Shown one piece after another: positions 43,314 through 52,490 of a stretch of 64,000 nucleotides of DNA (the stretch's first letter is position 1; the number at the start of each line of letters is the position of its first letter). The stretch covers positions 1 through 64,000 of the forward strand of contig NZ_JAGXJY010000022.1 in assembly GCF_019091085.1 (NCBI RefSeq), read 5' to 3'. Origin of the DNA: Mesorhizobium sp. GbtcB19 (lineage in GTDB: Bacteria; Pseudomonadota; Alphaproteobacteria; Rhizobiales; Rhizobiaceae). Position numbers and translations under genes: made by a program. The notes under the pieces are model-generated. The model saw only the letters and a program-made list of their open reading frames with translations. It ran no database searches and was not told where the DNA came from.

Positions 43314-43411
43314 TCGCTGCCCGGGAGCCTTCCATCGCGGGCCATATGGAGCATTCCCGATATGAGATAGACTGACGTCTGGGCTGACGTTCATCGAACG
43401 GGGGGCATGCG

Positions 43412-44368
43412 ATGCAGGCGATACCGATAGCGCATCCGGCGAAGCAACCTGCCACTATCTCGATACCCTCCCTGGGTGGCTATCCCACCGCCGTGCTGTG
43501 CTGGCTGCTGTCGGCCGGCGTCTACATCGCGGCCAAATGGGTGGCGCCGGAAATGCCGCCCTGGGGTCTATGCTTCTGGCGGCTTCTGCTCGCCTGCGCC
43601 ATCCTGTTGCCGATCGTGCACCGCCATCACGGCGCGATGCTTGCGCTGCTCAAATCGCGGCCGCTGGAGATCGTCGCCGTCGGCGCCATCGGCCTGACGC
43701 TGTGCCAGGGCATGATCTACCATGGCCTGAACGATACAGACGCAACCACCGCCGGCATCATCATGGCGATGTCGCCGATCATGACCATGGTGTTGGCGCG
43801 TTTCGTGCTTGGCGAGCCGCTCGGCCTCTGGAAGGCGCTAGGCGCGGTGGCGGCGCTGGCTGGCATGCTGGTCATCGTCGCGCATGGCAATATCGAGGCG
43901 CTGGTCAAGCTGCGCTTCAACGTCGGCGAGTTGTGGATCGTCGGCAGCGCGTTCTGCTGGGCGCTCTACACGGTGCTGCTGCGCCGCTCCAAATTCGGCC
44001 TCGAGCTCCTGCCGCTGGTCGTGCTCCTTCTCGGCGCCGGCGCGCTGGTGGCGCTGCCGTTCCATCTCTGGGAAATCTTCAACGACGAGCGCTCCGCCTT
44101 GAACGCCAACGGCCTGCTCGCGCTCGCCTACCTGGCCGGCCCCGGCGGCGCGCTGATGTATTATCTCTACAACAAAAGCGTCGAGACGCTGGGCGCCAGC
44201 CGGGCGAGCATGCTGCTCTACCTGCAGACCTTGTTCGTCGCCGTTCTCGCTTATCTGCTGCTCGGCGAAAGCCTGCACGACTACGACCTGATCGGCGCGG
44301 CTTTCATTGTGGTCGGGGTGGTGCTGGCGACGGTCATCAAGCCGAAAGCGGTTCCAGCAAAGGCGTGA
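43412..44368 (+). CDS. DMT-superfamily (EamA) transporter
   Basis: A 318-residue inner-membrane protein with ten predicted helices in two EamA halves. The first half contains PPWGLCFWRLLLACAILL and GMIYHGLNDTDATTAGIIM; the second contains GELWIVGSAFCWALYTVLLRR and SRASMLLYLQTLFVAVLAY, followed by LLGESLHDYDLIGAAFIV. Such carriers export amino acids or other metabolites; the substrate cannot be told. It starts ATG with GGGGG upstream. Confidence 0.92.
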   Translation: MQAIPIAHPAKQPATISIPSLGGYPTAVLCWLLSAGVYIAAKWVAPEMPPWGLCFWRLLLACAILLPIVHRHHGAMLALLKSRPLEIVAVGAIGLTLCQGMIYHGLNDTDATTAGIIMAMSPIMTMVLARFVLGEPLGLWKALGAVAALAGMLVIVAHGNIEALVKLRFNVGELWIVGSAFCWALYTVLLRRSKFGLELLPLVVLLLGAGALVALPFHLWEIFNDERSALNANGLLALAYLAGPGGALMYYLYNKSVETLGASRASMLLYLQTLFVAVLAYLLLGESLHDYDLIGAAFIVVGVVLATVIKPKAVPAKA

Positions 44369-44548
44369 AGTCGGACTGCGGTGGTCATTGGCGTGCCTAG
44401 GTCTGCCCAGGTTGACGCTCCTCGTGGCCTGAGCAGTCAGCACCAAGCTTTCCTAAATTAGCCGATTTTGCTATTGGCGGGCGGCCGCTTTCGGCGGCGC
44501 CGGCGAAGGCCGAAGAGGGATCATGGCGATCGACGAGCGCGTGGACGC

Positions 44549-46096
44549 ATGAACGACAGCCCGCACATCGAAGTGCTGGAGCTGCGCGTGCTTGGCGATT
44601 TGCAGGTGACGCGCAACGGCCGGCCGCTCGACCTGCCGCCATCGCGAAAGACGCGGGCGCTGCTCGCCTACCTCGCCGTCACCGCCAGGCAGCATCAGCG
44701 CGAGCGGCTCTGCGAAATATTCTGGGACATTCCCGACGATCCGCGCGGCGCCTTGCGCTGGAGCCTGTCCAAGATCCGCCAGGTGCTGGGCGCCGACGAA
44801 AAGGCCCTCGTCGCCGATCGCAATGCCGTCGCGCTCAACATCGAGACGGACTATGCGCGGCTGGCGCCGTTGGTGAAGGCCGACCTTTCGTCCCACTCGA
44901 CCGGGGAGCTCGAAGCCGTCCTGGCCTCGGTCCGCGGCGGCTTTCTCGCCGACCTCTCGCTCGAACGCTGCTTCGACTATGAAGCCTGGCGGCAGGCCAT
45001 CGCCAGCGAGGTGGAGATCGTCGAGCTCGGCATCCTGCGCGAGCTGGTCGAGCGTCTGGCGGATGAACCGCGACGGGCGCTGCCTTTCGCCCAGCGCCTG
45101 CGCCGCCTCGTGCCCGACGATGCGAGGCTCGCCGCCGAGACAGAGGCGCTGGAGGAAAAGGTCCGCTCTGTCACCGCTCAAGCCACGGGACGCGGGCCGC
45201 AGCCTACGTCCGCCACGCCGCCGAAACCCGCCGCGTCAGCGCAGGATCCCGGCCGTGCCGTGCAATTCTGCCGGGCGCTCGACGGCACCAGGCTCGCTTA
45301 TGCCAGCACCGGCAGCGGCCCGGCAATCCTGCGCGCCGCGCACTGGATGTCGCATCTCACCTTCGACTGGGACAGCCCGATCTGGCGGCACTGGATGCGG
45401 GAACTGTCGCTCCACAACCGGCTGGTGCGCTATGACGAGCGCTGCAACGGCCTTTCGCAGCGGCACGTCGTCGACATCTCCTTCGAGACCATGCTGTCGG
45501 ACCTCGAATGCGTGGTCGAGGCCGCAGGGCTGGACCGCTTCACCTTGCTCGGTCTGTCGCAGAGCTGTGCGGTTTCGATCGCCTACGCCATACGCCACCC
45601 CGAGCGGGTCTCGGGCATGGTCCTTTACGGCGGCTACGTCAAAGGCTGGCGGGCGCGCGGCGACGCCGGCGAGATCGCGACGCGCGAGGCGGCCGCGACG
45701 CTGATGCGCGAGAACTGGGGCAAGCCGAACCCGATGTTCCGCCAGGCCTTCTGCTCCATGTTCATCCCCGGCGCCACGCACGAGCATTTCGCCTGGATGG
45801 ACGACCTTATGCTGCGCACCGTCTCGCCCGACGATGCCTGGCGCCTTCAGAGCTCCTTTTCGGTGATCGACGTCAGCGACCTCTTGGAGAAGGTGCGCGT
45901 GCCGACGCTGGTGCTGCATGCGCGGGACGATAACGTCGCGCCCGTCGAATCCGGGCGCACCATGGCCGCCGGCATTCCGGGCGCCCGCTTCATCGAGCTC
46001 GAGAGCCAGAATCATATCCTGCTCGAAGGCGAGCCCGCCTTCGAGGAGTTCATAGACCATGTCCGCGCCTTCATCGCCGAGACGGCGGGCGCGTAA
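44549..46096 (+). CDS. SARP-like DNA-binding domain fused to an alpha/beta-hydrolase
   Basis: A 515-residue protein. Residues 9-95 are an OmpR/SARP-type winged helix (LRVLGDLQVTRNGRPLDLPPSRKTRALLAYLA, RLCEIFWDIPDDPRGALRWSLSKIRQVL), followed by a helical BTAD-like region to about 210. After a Pro/Ala linker, residues 245-512 form an alpha/beta-hydrolase with nucleophile elbow GLSQS (Ser337; the usual last Gly is Ser), an Asp in HARDDNV and a His in SQNHILLE. This makes it a transcription factor with an enzyme-like sensor. It is convergent with the OsmC-to-MaoC operon, a possible target. Confidence 0.87.
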   Translation: MNDSPHIEVLELRVLGDLQVTRNGRPLDLPPSRKTRALLAYLAVTARQHQRERLCEIFWDIPDDPRGALRWSLSKIRQVLGADEKALVADRNAVALNIETDYARLAPLVKADLSSHSTGELEAVLASVRGGFLADLSLERCFDYEAWRQAIASEVEIVELGILRELVERLADEPRRALPFAQRLRRLVPDDARLAAETEALEEKVRSVTAQATGRGPQPTSATPPKPAASAQDPGRAVQFCRALDGTRLAYASTGSGPAILRAAHWMSHLTFDWDSPIWRHWMRELSLHNRLVRYDERCNGLSQRHVVDISFETMLSDLECVVEAAGLDRFTLLGLSQSCAVSIAYAIRHPERVSGMVLYGGYVKGWRARGDAGEIATREAAATLMRENWGKPNPMFRQAFCSMFIPGATHEHFAWMDDLMLRTVSPDDAWRLQSSFSVIDVSDLLEKVRVPTLVLHARDDNVAPVESGRTMAAGIPGARFIELESQNHILLEGEPAFEEFIDHVRAFIAETAGA

Positions 46097-46098
46097 CC

Positions 46099-46200
46099 AG
46101 AGCAATTCCAGGAAAAGTGTGACACGGTTTTCCGTAAGGAATTACGTCAAAACAAAGAGATAGAGCGCTTCACCGTTTCCGTGAAACGGTGAAGCGCTCT
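46099..46200. repeat. RIME-like intergenic element with a perfect 18-bp hairpin
   Basis: It starts AGAGCAATTCCAGGAAAAGT and ends in a perfect inverted repeat: 46162-46179 pairs with 46183-46200 around a 3-base loop. It lies between two convergent genes and could end transcription from both sides. Parts recur at 19728-19795, 51130-51169 and, more loosely, 54272-54322. Confidence 0.8.
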
Positions 46201-46215
46201 GGGCAGGAGAAGCCC

Positions 46216-46689
46216 TCAGCCCCTGGCCAAAGGCACGGTGAACACCGTCGCGGTGCCGGTGAGGCAAAGCTCACCGGCTTCGTTGCGCACCGATGCCTCC
46301 AACTTGGTGATCGGCTTGTCGGCGCGCACCTCCTTGACCTCGACGCGGCCGGTGATCAATTCGCCGACGCCGACCGCCTTGACGAATTTCCACGACACTT
46401 CGAGGAACACGGAGCCAGGGCCGGGAAGGTCTTCCGCCACCACCGCGTTCAGGATGCCGGAGGTGACGCCGCCCTGCACGATGAGCTTGCCGAACACCGA
46501 AGCCTCGGCCAGCGCCTTGTCGTAATGCAGCGGGTTGCGGTCGCCGGTCATCTCGGCGAAGGCGTCGATGTCCTGCGGCTGCGTGCGCCGCGAACGCTCG
46601 GCGAAGGCGCCTACCTGTGGCCGGCCCTTGATGACGCCGACCCAGCCGTCCTGCATCAGATGCCCGTCCTTTATCGAATGTACTGTCAT
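46216..46689 (-). CDS. MaoC-like (R)-specific enoyl hydratase
   Basis: A 157-residue hot-dog-fold hydratase. The catalytic Asp/His motif appears as FAEMTGDRNPLHYDKALAEAS, followed by FGKLIVQGGVTSGIL. It would hydrate trans-2-enoyl thioesters. ATG overlaps the FAD-reductase stop by four bases, so it is the last gene of the operon with OsmC, monooxygenase and reductase. Confidence 0.9.
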   Translation of the reverse strand: MTVHSIKDGHLMQDGWVGVIKGRPQVGAFAERSRRTQPQDIDAFAEMTGDRNPLHYDKALAEASVFGKLIVQGGVTSGILNAVVAEDLPGPGSVFLEVSWKFVKAVGVGELITGRVEVKEVRADKPITKLEASVRNEAGELCLTGTATVFTVPLARG

Positions 46690-47963
46690 GGTCTTGCTCC
46701 TGTCCGGTTGCGTGAAAGGTCGGCCGGCGGTTTGTCCTGGTTGGCCGGGGCACGATAGGTCGCGGGCTTCGAGGCGCGGCGGGCAGGTATTGGTTGCCCG
46801 GCCAGCGCCTGCACCTCGGCTTTCAGCACGGCGCTGAAGCGGCGATGCCGCTCGCCGATATCGTCGAGCGTCCAGTCGAAGCCGGCGACGGCGTCGGTGG
46901 TGTCTAAAATCTGGTTGGCGATCAGGTCGCGAAGCTGCTGCCAGACCGCGAATGCCGCGCCCGAGCCATCGAGGATGGCGCGCGCGAGGCTCTCGGCGTC
47001 GCGCAGCGCATCGGAAATGCCGTGCGAGGTGATCGGGTCGCGGAAGAAGCCGGCGTCGCCCACCAGCGCCCAGCCAGGGCCATAGGCCTGGCGGATATAG
47101 CCCGGCAGGCCGCGGAACGCCTGCAGGCGGGCGTCCTTCGGCGCCAGCGAGGCCTGCGCGGCCAGCGCCGGCGACAGCGCTTCGAGCACATCCATGCGGG
47201 CCCGCGCATGGCCGAGGCGGAAGCGCTGGTCGAACAGGCCTGTCGGCACCGAGGCGACGATGCAGGCAAGGCCATCATTGGTCGGGATGAACGAGCCGGC
47301 GATCCCATCGCGGAAATACCAGTGGTAGCCGGCGCCGGGCTCGACCGGCGCGTAGCCATAGACATGGGCGGCCGAGACGGCGCCGTGCCGCAAGGGCTGG
47401 GCGTCGACGCATTTTGCCACCAGCGAGCCGATGCCGTCGGCGCCGACCACGATATCGGCGCTGACCCTCACTGAGGCGCGGCCGGCGGCGCGGATTTCGA
47501 TGCCGCGCACGCGGCCGTGAGTGTCGGCGAAGAGGTCGCCGACCGCCATTTCGTGCAGGACCTCCGCGCCAGCCTTGCGCGCCGCATCGACCAGGATGCG
47601 GTCGAGCACGGTGCGCCGCGGCGCGATCAGGCCGGGAAGCTCCGAGCCGGCGGCGAGCGGGATGGTGATCTCCTCGTCGCCATAGTGGAAGGTCGTCGTC
47701 TCGATCAGCGGCGTCCCGGCCCTGAGCAAAGGATCGAGCAAACCCCAGCGCCACAATTGCAGCACGGCGGGCCGCATCAGCGCATGCGTCGAAAGCGTGT
47801 CGGAGCCATAGGGCTTGCGCTCGATCGCCAGCACCTTGAGGCTCGCGCGGGCGAGCAGCATCGCGGTCGCTGCACCCGCGCAGCGCGCGCCGACGATGAT
47901 GGCGTCGTAATGGCTACGCTTGGGCACGGCCATGAGAGAGATCGGGTTGCTGGCCATGGTCAT
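46686..47963 (-). CDS. FAD-dependent oxidoreductase, geranylgeranyl-reductase/PHBH-like
   Basis: A 425-residue flavoprotein. The N-terminal FAD fold is YDAIIVGARCAGAATAMLLA, with a second flavin motif VVGADGIGSLVA and the C-terminal WALVGDAGFFRDPITSHGIS (GD motif). These place it with group-A flavin hydroxylases and halogenase/reductase relatives. ATG at 47963 is 6 bases after the monooxygenase gene; upstream open frame is antisense-like and not part of it. Product unknown. Confidence 0.88.
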   Translation of the reverse strand: MTMASNPISLMAVPKRSHYDAIIVGARCAGAATAMLLARASLKVLAIERKPYGSDTLSTHALMRPAVLQLWRWGLLDPLLRAGTPLIETTTFHYGDEEITIPLAAGSELPGLIAPRRTVLDRILVDAARKAGAEVLHEMAVGDLFADTHGRVRGIEIRAAGRASVRVSADIVVGADGIGSLVAKCVDAQPLRHGAVSAAHVYGYAPVEPGAGYHWYFRDGIAGSFIPTNDGLACIVASVPTGLFDQRFRLGHARARMDVLEALSPALAAQASLAPKDARLQAFRGLPGYIRQAYGPGWALVGDAGFFRDPITSHGISDALRDAESLARAILDGSGAAFAVWQQLRDLIANQILDTTDAVAGFDWTLDDIGERHRRFSAVLKAEVQALAGQPIPARRASKPATYRAPANQDKPPADLSRNRTGARP

Positions 47964-47968
47964 GGTCC

Positions 47969-49195
47969 TCAAGCCGCCTGGCGGCCGTTGCGCTCGAGAT
48001 GACGCGAGATTTCGGCGGCGATCGCTTCGGCGTCCGCGCCGACGCCGCCGATGAAGTTGGAATCGCGCTTGCGCAGAAAGCGGAAGCCGAGCGCGTAGAG
48101 GCCGGGCACGCTGGTGACGCCGCCCTGATGCGCCAGCTCGCCATCGGCGCCGAGCGCCAGCGGCTCCAGCCAGCCGAACGAGCGCGCATAGCCGGTCGCC
48201 CAGATGATGGTGCGGATCCCCCCATCGCTCAGCGAAAGCCGCTCCGCGCCGGCCGCCAGCATCGCAACCGGCTCGGGCCGGTATGGCGTCGCCGACCCCG
48301 TGAAGCGGTCGATCTGGTCGAGCAGGCGCGCCTGCTTCGCTTCCGCCGCCGCGATGTGCTGGCCGAGATCGCCGGCGAAGGCGATTTCGCGGTCGCCGAC
48401 GCCACGCACCCGCCCGGCCAGCTCCACGCCAAGCGCCTGCAGCGTGGCGAGATCGACATCGGCCCTGTCCGGCCGGCCGGCGAGCTGCAGCGATGGCTGG
48501 CGCCGGGCGGCTTGCGGATTGGCCAAATCTTCCTGGCGCTGCGCCATCAGGCCCATCGCGCAAAGCCAGAAGAAGATGTCCTGGCCGCGCCATGTTCTCG
48601 CCAGGCGCGTATGCTTGCCGACCGACAGCACGACGCGCCGCCCGGCGCGGGCGAGCTCGTCGGCGATTTGCACGCCGGAGGACGAGGCGCCGACGACCAG
48701 CACGCCGCCGCCTGGCAGCTCGCCGGGGGAGCGGTATTGCGAGGCGTGGATGCCGAGCGGCCCGCGAAGGGTCTCGGGCGCAAAAGGGATGACCGGCCGG
48801 TCGCAATGTCCCGTCGCAACGACGACCGCGCGCGCCGACCAGTCGCCGGCGCTGGTGCGCAAGGCAAAGCCGTCGCTGGTTCGCCTGGTGGAGTTGACCT
48901 CGACATTGGTCTCGACCGGCGCATGCCATTGCCAGGCGTAGCGCTCCAGGCTTTCCACGAACGCGCCTTTGCTCATGAAGCCGTCGGGGTCGCCGCCCTT
49001 ATAGGGCGAGCCAGGCAGGGCGTTCAGCCAGTTCGGCGTGAGCAGCCTGAGCGAACGCCAGCTCTGCGAGCGCCAGCGCTCGCCGATGCGGCCGCGCTCC
49101 AGCACGGCATGCTCGATGCCGGCCTGGCCAAGGCAATGGCTGAGCGCAAGGCCGGCCTGGCCCGCGCCGATGATGACGATGTCCGCGCGTTTCAT
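47969..49195 (-). CDS. Flavin-containing monooxygenase-like NAD(P)/FAD oxidoreductase
   Basis: A 408-residue enzyme. FAD fold ADIVIIGAGQAGLALSHCL, NADPH fold GGGVLVVGASSSGVQIADEL, and ATGYARSFGWL near the C-terminus follow the class B monooxygenase layout (CzcO/YUCCA-like). It would oxygenate a soft nucleophile or a carbonyl compound with NADPH and O2. Operon with an OsmC protein upstream and an FAD reductase six bases downstream. Confidence 0.88.
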   Translation of the reverse strand: MKRADIVIIGAGQAGLALSHCLGQAGIEHAVLERGRIGERWRSQSWRSLRLLTPNWLNALPGSPYKGGDPDGFMSKGAFVESLERYAWQWHAPVETNVEVNSTRRTSDGFALRTSAGDWSARAVVVATGHCDRPVIPFAPETLRGPLGIHASQYRSPGELPGGGVLVVGASSSGVQIADELARAGRRVVLSVGKHTRLARTWRGQDIFFWLCAMGLMAQRQEDLANPQAARRQPSLQLAGRPDRADVDLATLQALGVELAGRVRGVGDREIAFAGDLGQHIAAAEAKQARLLDQIDRFTGSATPYRPEPVAMLAAGAERLSLSDGGIRTIIWATGYARSFGWLEPLALGADGELAHQGGVTSVPGLYALGFRFLRKRDSNFIGGVGADAEAIAAEISRHLERNGRQAA

Positions 49196-49252
49196 GGTTC
49201 TGTTCCGTCGATGGGGGAAGCGGTCCGGATTGGATCCGGACCGCCAGCCGGC

Positions 49253-49832
49253 TTACTGGATGGTCTTGATGCCGACGGTGACCGGCACACCCTTGGTCAG
49301 AACGTCGAAGACCGCCGAGCGGGAGCGCGACTGCTCGACCAGCTGCTTGAGCTTCTCGGCCGGGGGCGTCGCCTTCGATTTCGAACGACACCTGGATGTT
49401 CTGGAAGCCGTTGCGGACCTCGTCGGAAATGCCGAGGATGCCGCGCAGGTCGATGTCGCCGTCGACCGAGCATTTCACCCTGGTGAGCTTGATGCCGCGC
49501 GCGGCGGCGATGTTGGCGACGCCCGCCATCAGGCAGCCCGCCAGCCCGTGCAGCAACCACTCGACCGGGGTCGGCGCATTGTCGGTGCCGCACAGGATCG
49601 CCGGATGATCGGCATCGGCATAATGCGGCTTCTCGTGCTTCTGCTCTTTGCCGGCGCCGAAGAAGCCGTTCATGACGGTCTTGCTGTGCGTGCCCTCGAT
49701 CCACTCATTGTGGGCGCGGAACTGGAACTTGGCGAGCTCCGGCTGCCCGGCGACGAAATTGATCGTCGCCATCAGGTTCGGCGTGTCGACCCCGTTGAGC
49801 GGAAGCCGTGCAGGTTTGGTGCTGGGTTGCAT
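49253..49832 (-). pseudogene. OsmC-family peroxiredoxin-like gene with a frameshift
   Basis: The first ~155 codons read as a normal OsmC protein (FQFRAHNEWIEGTHSKT, PVEWLLHGLAGCLMAGVA with the reactive Cys, GDIDLRGILGISDEVR). At a run of five G on the plus strand (49362-49366) the frame shifts. With one base fewer the frame continues EKLKQLVEQ, SAVFDVLTKGVPVTVGIKTIQ and stops at 49253, a proper OsmC ending. As written, translation would run on in a wrong frame to 48999. Either a mutation or a sequencing error. ATG at 49832 has GGAG upstream. OsmC proteins reduce organic hydroperoxides; the monooxygenase gene follows. Confidence 0.85.
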
Positions 49833-50012
49833 CTTCATCTCCAAGGTTGGTTTTGCGGCTTGGTTGCCGTGACGGCGCTTGTTTGCCGGTTGAGCGTTTG
49901 AACGAGAGTGGATGCGACCGTGGAATTTTTCATACGCTCACCGTGGAAATGGCGTTGGACGTATCGTTTGAAACGAGCTGGCCCAGCGCCTGAACCGAGC
50001 GCGCCGGAACGC

Positions 50013-50044
50013 AAAAAACCCCAGGCGTTGGCAAGCGCCCGGGG
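50013..50044 (-). terminator. Rho-independent terminator for the DUF1127 gene
   Basis: On the minus strand CCCCGGGC and GCCTGGGG form an 8-bp stem (one G-T pair) around a 10-base loop, followed directly by six T. It lies 35 bases after the DUF1127 stop. Confidence 0.8.
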
Positions 50045-50078
50045 CTTGTCGACGGCGTGGCCGCGATCGCGTCGCAGG

Positions 50079-50327
50079 TCATCCGGCGTTGCGGATGTCC
50101 ATCCCGTCTGTGTCGGATGGGGCGTAGCGCATCGAGGTGTAGTGGTCGATTTCCGACCGGGCGATGCCCATGTCCTTGAGCAGGTAGTCGGGCATGGCCT
50201 GCATGGCGGCGCGCTCGCTGCGCATCTTCATCGCACGATAGAAAAGCCTGAGCGCGCGGCGGGCAAAGCCTATCAGGCCGGGGCTCGCGCGGCCGGTTTC
50301 ATAGGCGGTGCGTTCCAAAGTCGCCAT
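50079..50327 (-). CDS. DUF1127-domain small protein
   Basis: An 82-residue protein. The DUF1127 signature is in the C-terminal half (MPDYLLKDMGIARSEIDHY); the N-terminal half carries the Arg-rich helix IGFARRALRLFYRAMKMRSE. Rhizobial members bind RNA or influence phosphate, carbon and stress responses; the target here is unknown. ATG at 50327 has GGAG six bases upstream; an ATG at 50339 is possible. Confidence 0.85.
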   Translation of the reverse strand: MATLERTAYETGRASPGLIGFARRALRLFYRAMKMRSERAAMQAMPDYLLKDMGIARSEIDHYTSMRYAPSDTDGMDIRNAG

Positions 50328-50511
50328 CGTCGTCTCCATCTTTTGCGGCGCGACCATTTCGCGTCGTCGATGGCGGGACTTGTGACTTACGACCGGGGGA
50401 GCCAGCGTTGGAGCGGGCGTCGAAATTGCCGTGGAAATCGCGGTGCCATATGCCTGCCGGAAACATGAAGGCTGTGGGCGGTGACGCTTCGATTGATGGA
50501 CTGAAGGGAAT

Positions 50512-51009
50512 TCACCCCGTGGCCGGCTCGTCGTAGATACCGGTGACAAGCAGCCATGCGCCCGAGATCAGGAAGGCGAACAAAACGATGGTGCCGAGCG
50601 CCGCGATGTAAAGCCCGACGCCGCGTCCGAGGATCAGGAAAATCGCGCCTGCAACCTCGGCAAGGTAACACATCGTGCCACCCGCAAGCCGCGGCGCGGT
50701 CAACCCGATGGAACTCATCCCCGCCATGATGGCGACGATATAGCCTCTGACGAATATGAATGTGGCTATGCCCCAGAGGAAAAGCCATTCGAAGCCGAGC
50801 GCCGGAAGAAGTTGGCCTCCTAGGAGCCCAAGGCTGCATGACATGAAGATTGCGCTGAAGCCCGACAGCATGTTGATGGCCCGGTTCTTGTGGGTCGTGT
50901 TGCGGACGATGCGTTCGGGGTTGATCGAGATCGCTACGAAAATCAGGCCGGCAAGAGCTGCCGCGCCGCCACCCACCATGACGAAGAAGTTACTCCATTG
51001 ATCCAACAT
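50512..51009 (-). CDS. Integral membrane protein of unknown function
   Basis: A 165-residue protein with about five membrane helices (FVMVGGGAAALAGLIFVAISI, LSGFSAIFMSCSLGLLGG, LFLWGIATFIFV, YLAEVAGAIFLILG, IVLFAFLISGAWLLV). No charged catalytic cluster or known family is visible. Stands alone on the minus strand. Confidence 0.78.
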   Translation of the reverse strand: MLDQWSNFFVMVGGGAAALAGLIFVAISINPERIVRNTTHKNRAINMLSGFSAIFMSCSLGLLGGQLLPALGFEWLFLWGIATFIFVRGYIVAIMAGMSSIGLTAPRLAGGTMCYLAEVAGAIFLILGRGVGLYIAALGTIVLFAFLISGAWLLVTGIYDEPATG

Positions 51010-51129
51010 GATCTGCCCCTCAGGTCCGAGCGATGGACGTTGAAGGCCAGGCTAGCATAGCTGCGTTCTCGAACTCCACGGGGGGCCGATCATCGTTCCA
51101 GGTTTTGGAAAGAGCGAGGTGCAGCCGTC

Positions 51130-51169
51130 AGAGCAATTCACCGCTTCACACTTTTCCTGGAATTGCCCT
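51130..51169. repeat. RIME-like intergenic fragment
   Basis: On the minus strand it reads AGGGCAATTCCAGGAAAAGT and then GTGAAGCGGTGAATTGCTCT, a palindromic relative of the start of 46099-46200. It touches the stop of the HlyD-family gene and may help end that transcript. Confidence 0.7.
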
Positions 51170-52487
51170 ACCGCTCCCTGAACGCCCTTGCGAACGAATC
51201 CATCATCGGGCGGACCAGATATTCGAAGAAGGTACGGTCGCCGGTGCTGATGAAGGCGTCGACCGGGGTGCCGGGATAGAGCTGTTCGGCCTTCACGCCG
51301 GCGGGCAGGGGATCGGCGATCTTCAGCTTGGCGCGGAAATAGGGTTCGTGGGTGGCTTCGTCGATCAGGCGGTCGGCGGAGATATCGCTCACCGTGGCCG
51401 GGACTTCCGGGGTCAGGCGCGTGTTGAGCGCCGAGAGCCTCAGTTTCGCCTTCTGGCCGACATGCACCGCGTCGACATCCTTCGGCTTGAGCTTGGCGTC
51501 CACCACCAGGCCCGATGACGTGGGCAGGATCTCCATGATCTTTTCGCCTGGCGCGACCACGCTGCCTTGCGAATTATAGGTCGAGGACACGACGACGCCC
51601 GCTGCCGGCGCGGTGATCGTCGTGCGCTTGAGCACGGCTTCAGCCGCGCGCATCTGCTCCTCGATGTCGGCGAGGTTGGTGCGCACGTCGTCGAGCTTGG
51701 TCAGCGCCTCCTCGACGCGCTGGGTGGTGGCGCGCTCGGTCTGCGCCTCAGCCTCCACGATCTGTGTGTTGGCCGAGGCGAGGTACGCCTCGATCGCGCC
51801 GGCTTGGCCGACCAGGTCGGCCTCCGAGCGCAGCAGCTGGGAATATTCGGTGCGGTTGGTGAGGCCCTTGCCCAGAAGATCGGTCTTGATGCCGAGCTCC
51901 TTCTTCACCACCTCGGTCTGCTGCTCGATTGCCGCCTTCTGCGCGTTCAAGCCCTTGACCGACTCGCGATGCATGGCGACGCGCTGCGCCAGGATCGACT
52001 GCTCGGTGCGGAAGCGCGCAAGCCTGGCGTCGAACTCCTTCTGCTGTTCGCGGATCAGGTTTTCGAACTCCTGTCGGAACGGCGAGGGGGCGGGCTCGCC
52101 GATCGGCGCGAGCCTGTCCAGCCCGTCGCGCTCGGCCTCCAGCCGCGCCGCACTTGCCTTGAGCGCGATCCATTGCCTCGTCAGCCGGTTGAGATCGGCC
52201 TCCGGCGCGGTCCGGTCGAGCAGGATGAGCTCCTGGCCCTCGCGCACGCGGTCGCCTTCATGCACCAGCAGCTGCCTGATGATGCCGCCTTCGCGATGCT
52301 GGATCAGGATGTTGCCGCCGGTCGCCGCGATCGTGCCTTGCGTGATCACCGCGCCGGCAAGCGGCGCGCTCGCCGCCCAAGTGCCGAAGCCACCGGCAAG
52401 CAGCGCGATTGCCGCATAGCCGGCGAAGGCCGTGCGCCGGAAGTCGGTGCGCGGCCGGTCGTCGAAGGCGAGGCTTGGCGTCGACAT
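51168..52487 (-). CDS. prsE: HlyD-family periplasmic adaptor of a type I secretion system
   Basis: A 439-residue membrane-fusion protein. One N-terminal membrane helix (FAGYAAIALLAGGFGTWAAS), the lipoyl half-motifs (GGNILIQHREGGIIRQLLVHEGDRVREGQ and ITAPAAGVVVSSTYNSQGSVVAPGEKIMEI), a long coiled coil between them, and the C-terminal EPYFRAKLKIAD…LYPGTPVDAFISTG are standard for the PrtE/PrsE group. It links the ABC exporter to an outer-membrane TolC. Three bases separate it from the ABC gene. The symbol follows the rhizobial PrsDE system. Confidence 0.9.
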   Translation of the reverse strand: MSTPSLAFDDRPRTDFRRTAFAGYAAIALLAGGFGTWAASAPLAGAVITQGTIAATGGNILIQHREGGIIRQLLVHEGDRVREGQELILLDRTAPEADLNRLTRQWIALKASAARLEAERDGLDRLAPIGEPAPSPFRQEFENLIREQQKEFDARLARFRTEQSILAQRVAMHRESVKGLNAQKAAIEQQTEVVKKELGIKTDLLGKGLTNRTEYSQLLRSEADLVGQAGAIEAYLASANTQIVEAEAQTERATTQRVEEALTKLDDVRTNLADIEEQMRAAEAVLKRTTITAPAAGVVVSSTYNSQGSVVAPGEKIMEILPTSSGLVVDAKLKPKDVDAVHVGQKAKLRLSALNTRLTPEVPATVSDISADRLIDEATHEPYFRAKLKIADPLPAGVKAEQLYPGTPVDAFISTGDRTFFEYLVRPMMDSFARAFRER

Positions 52488-52490
52488 CGT

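Noticed and set aside
47964..48929. N-terminal extension of the FAD-reductase frame
   Set aside because: It lies antisense-frame within the monooxygenase gene on the same strand and has no homology-like text; ATG at 47963 gives a standard FAD-fold start.
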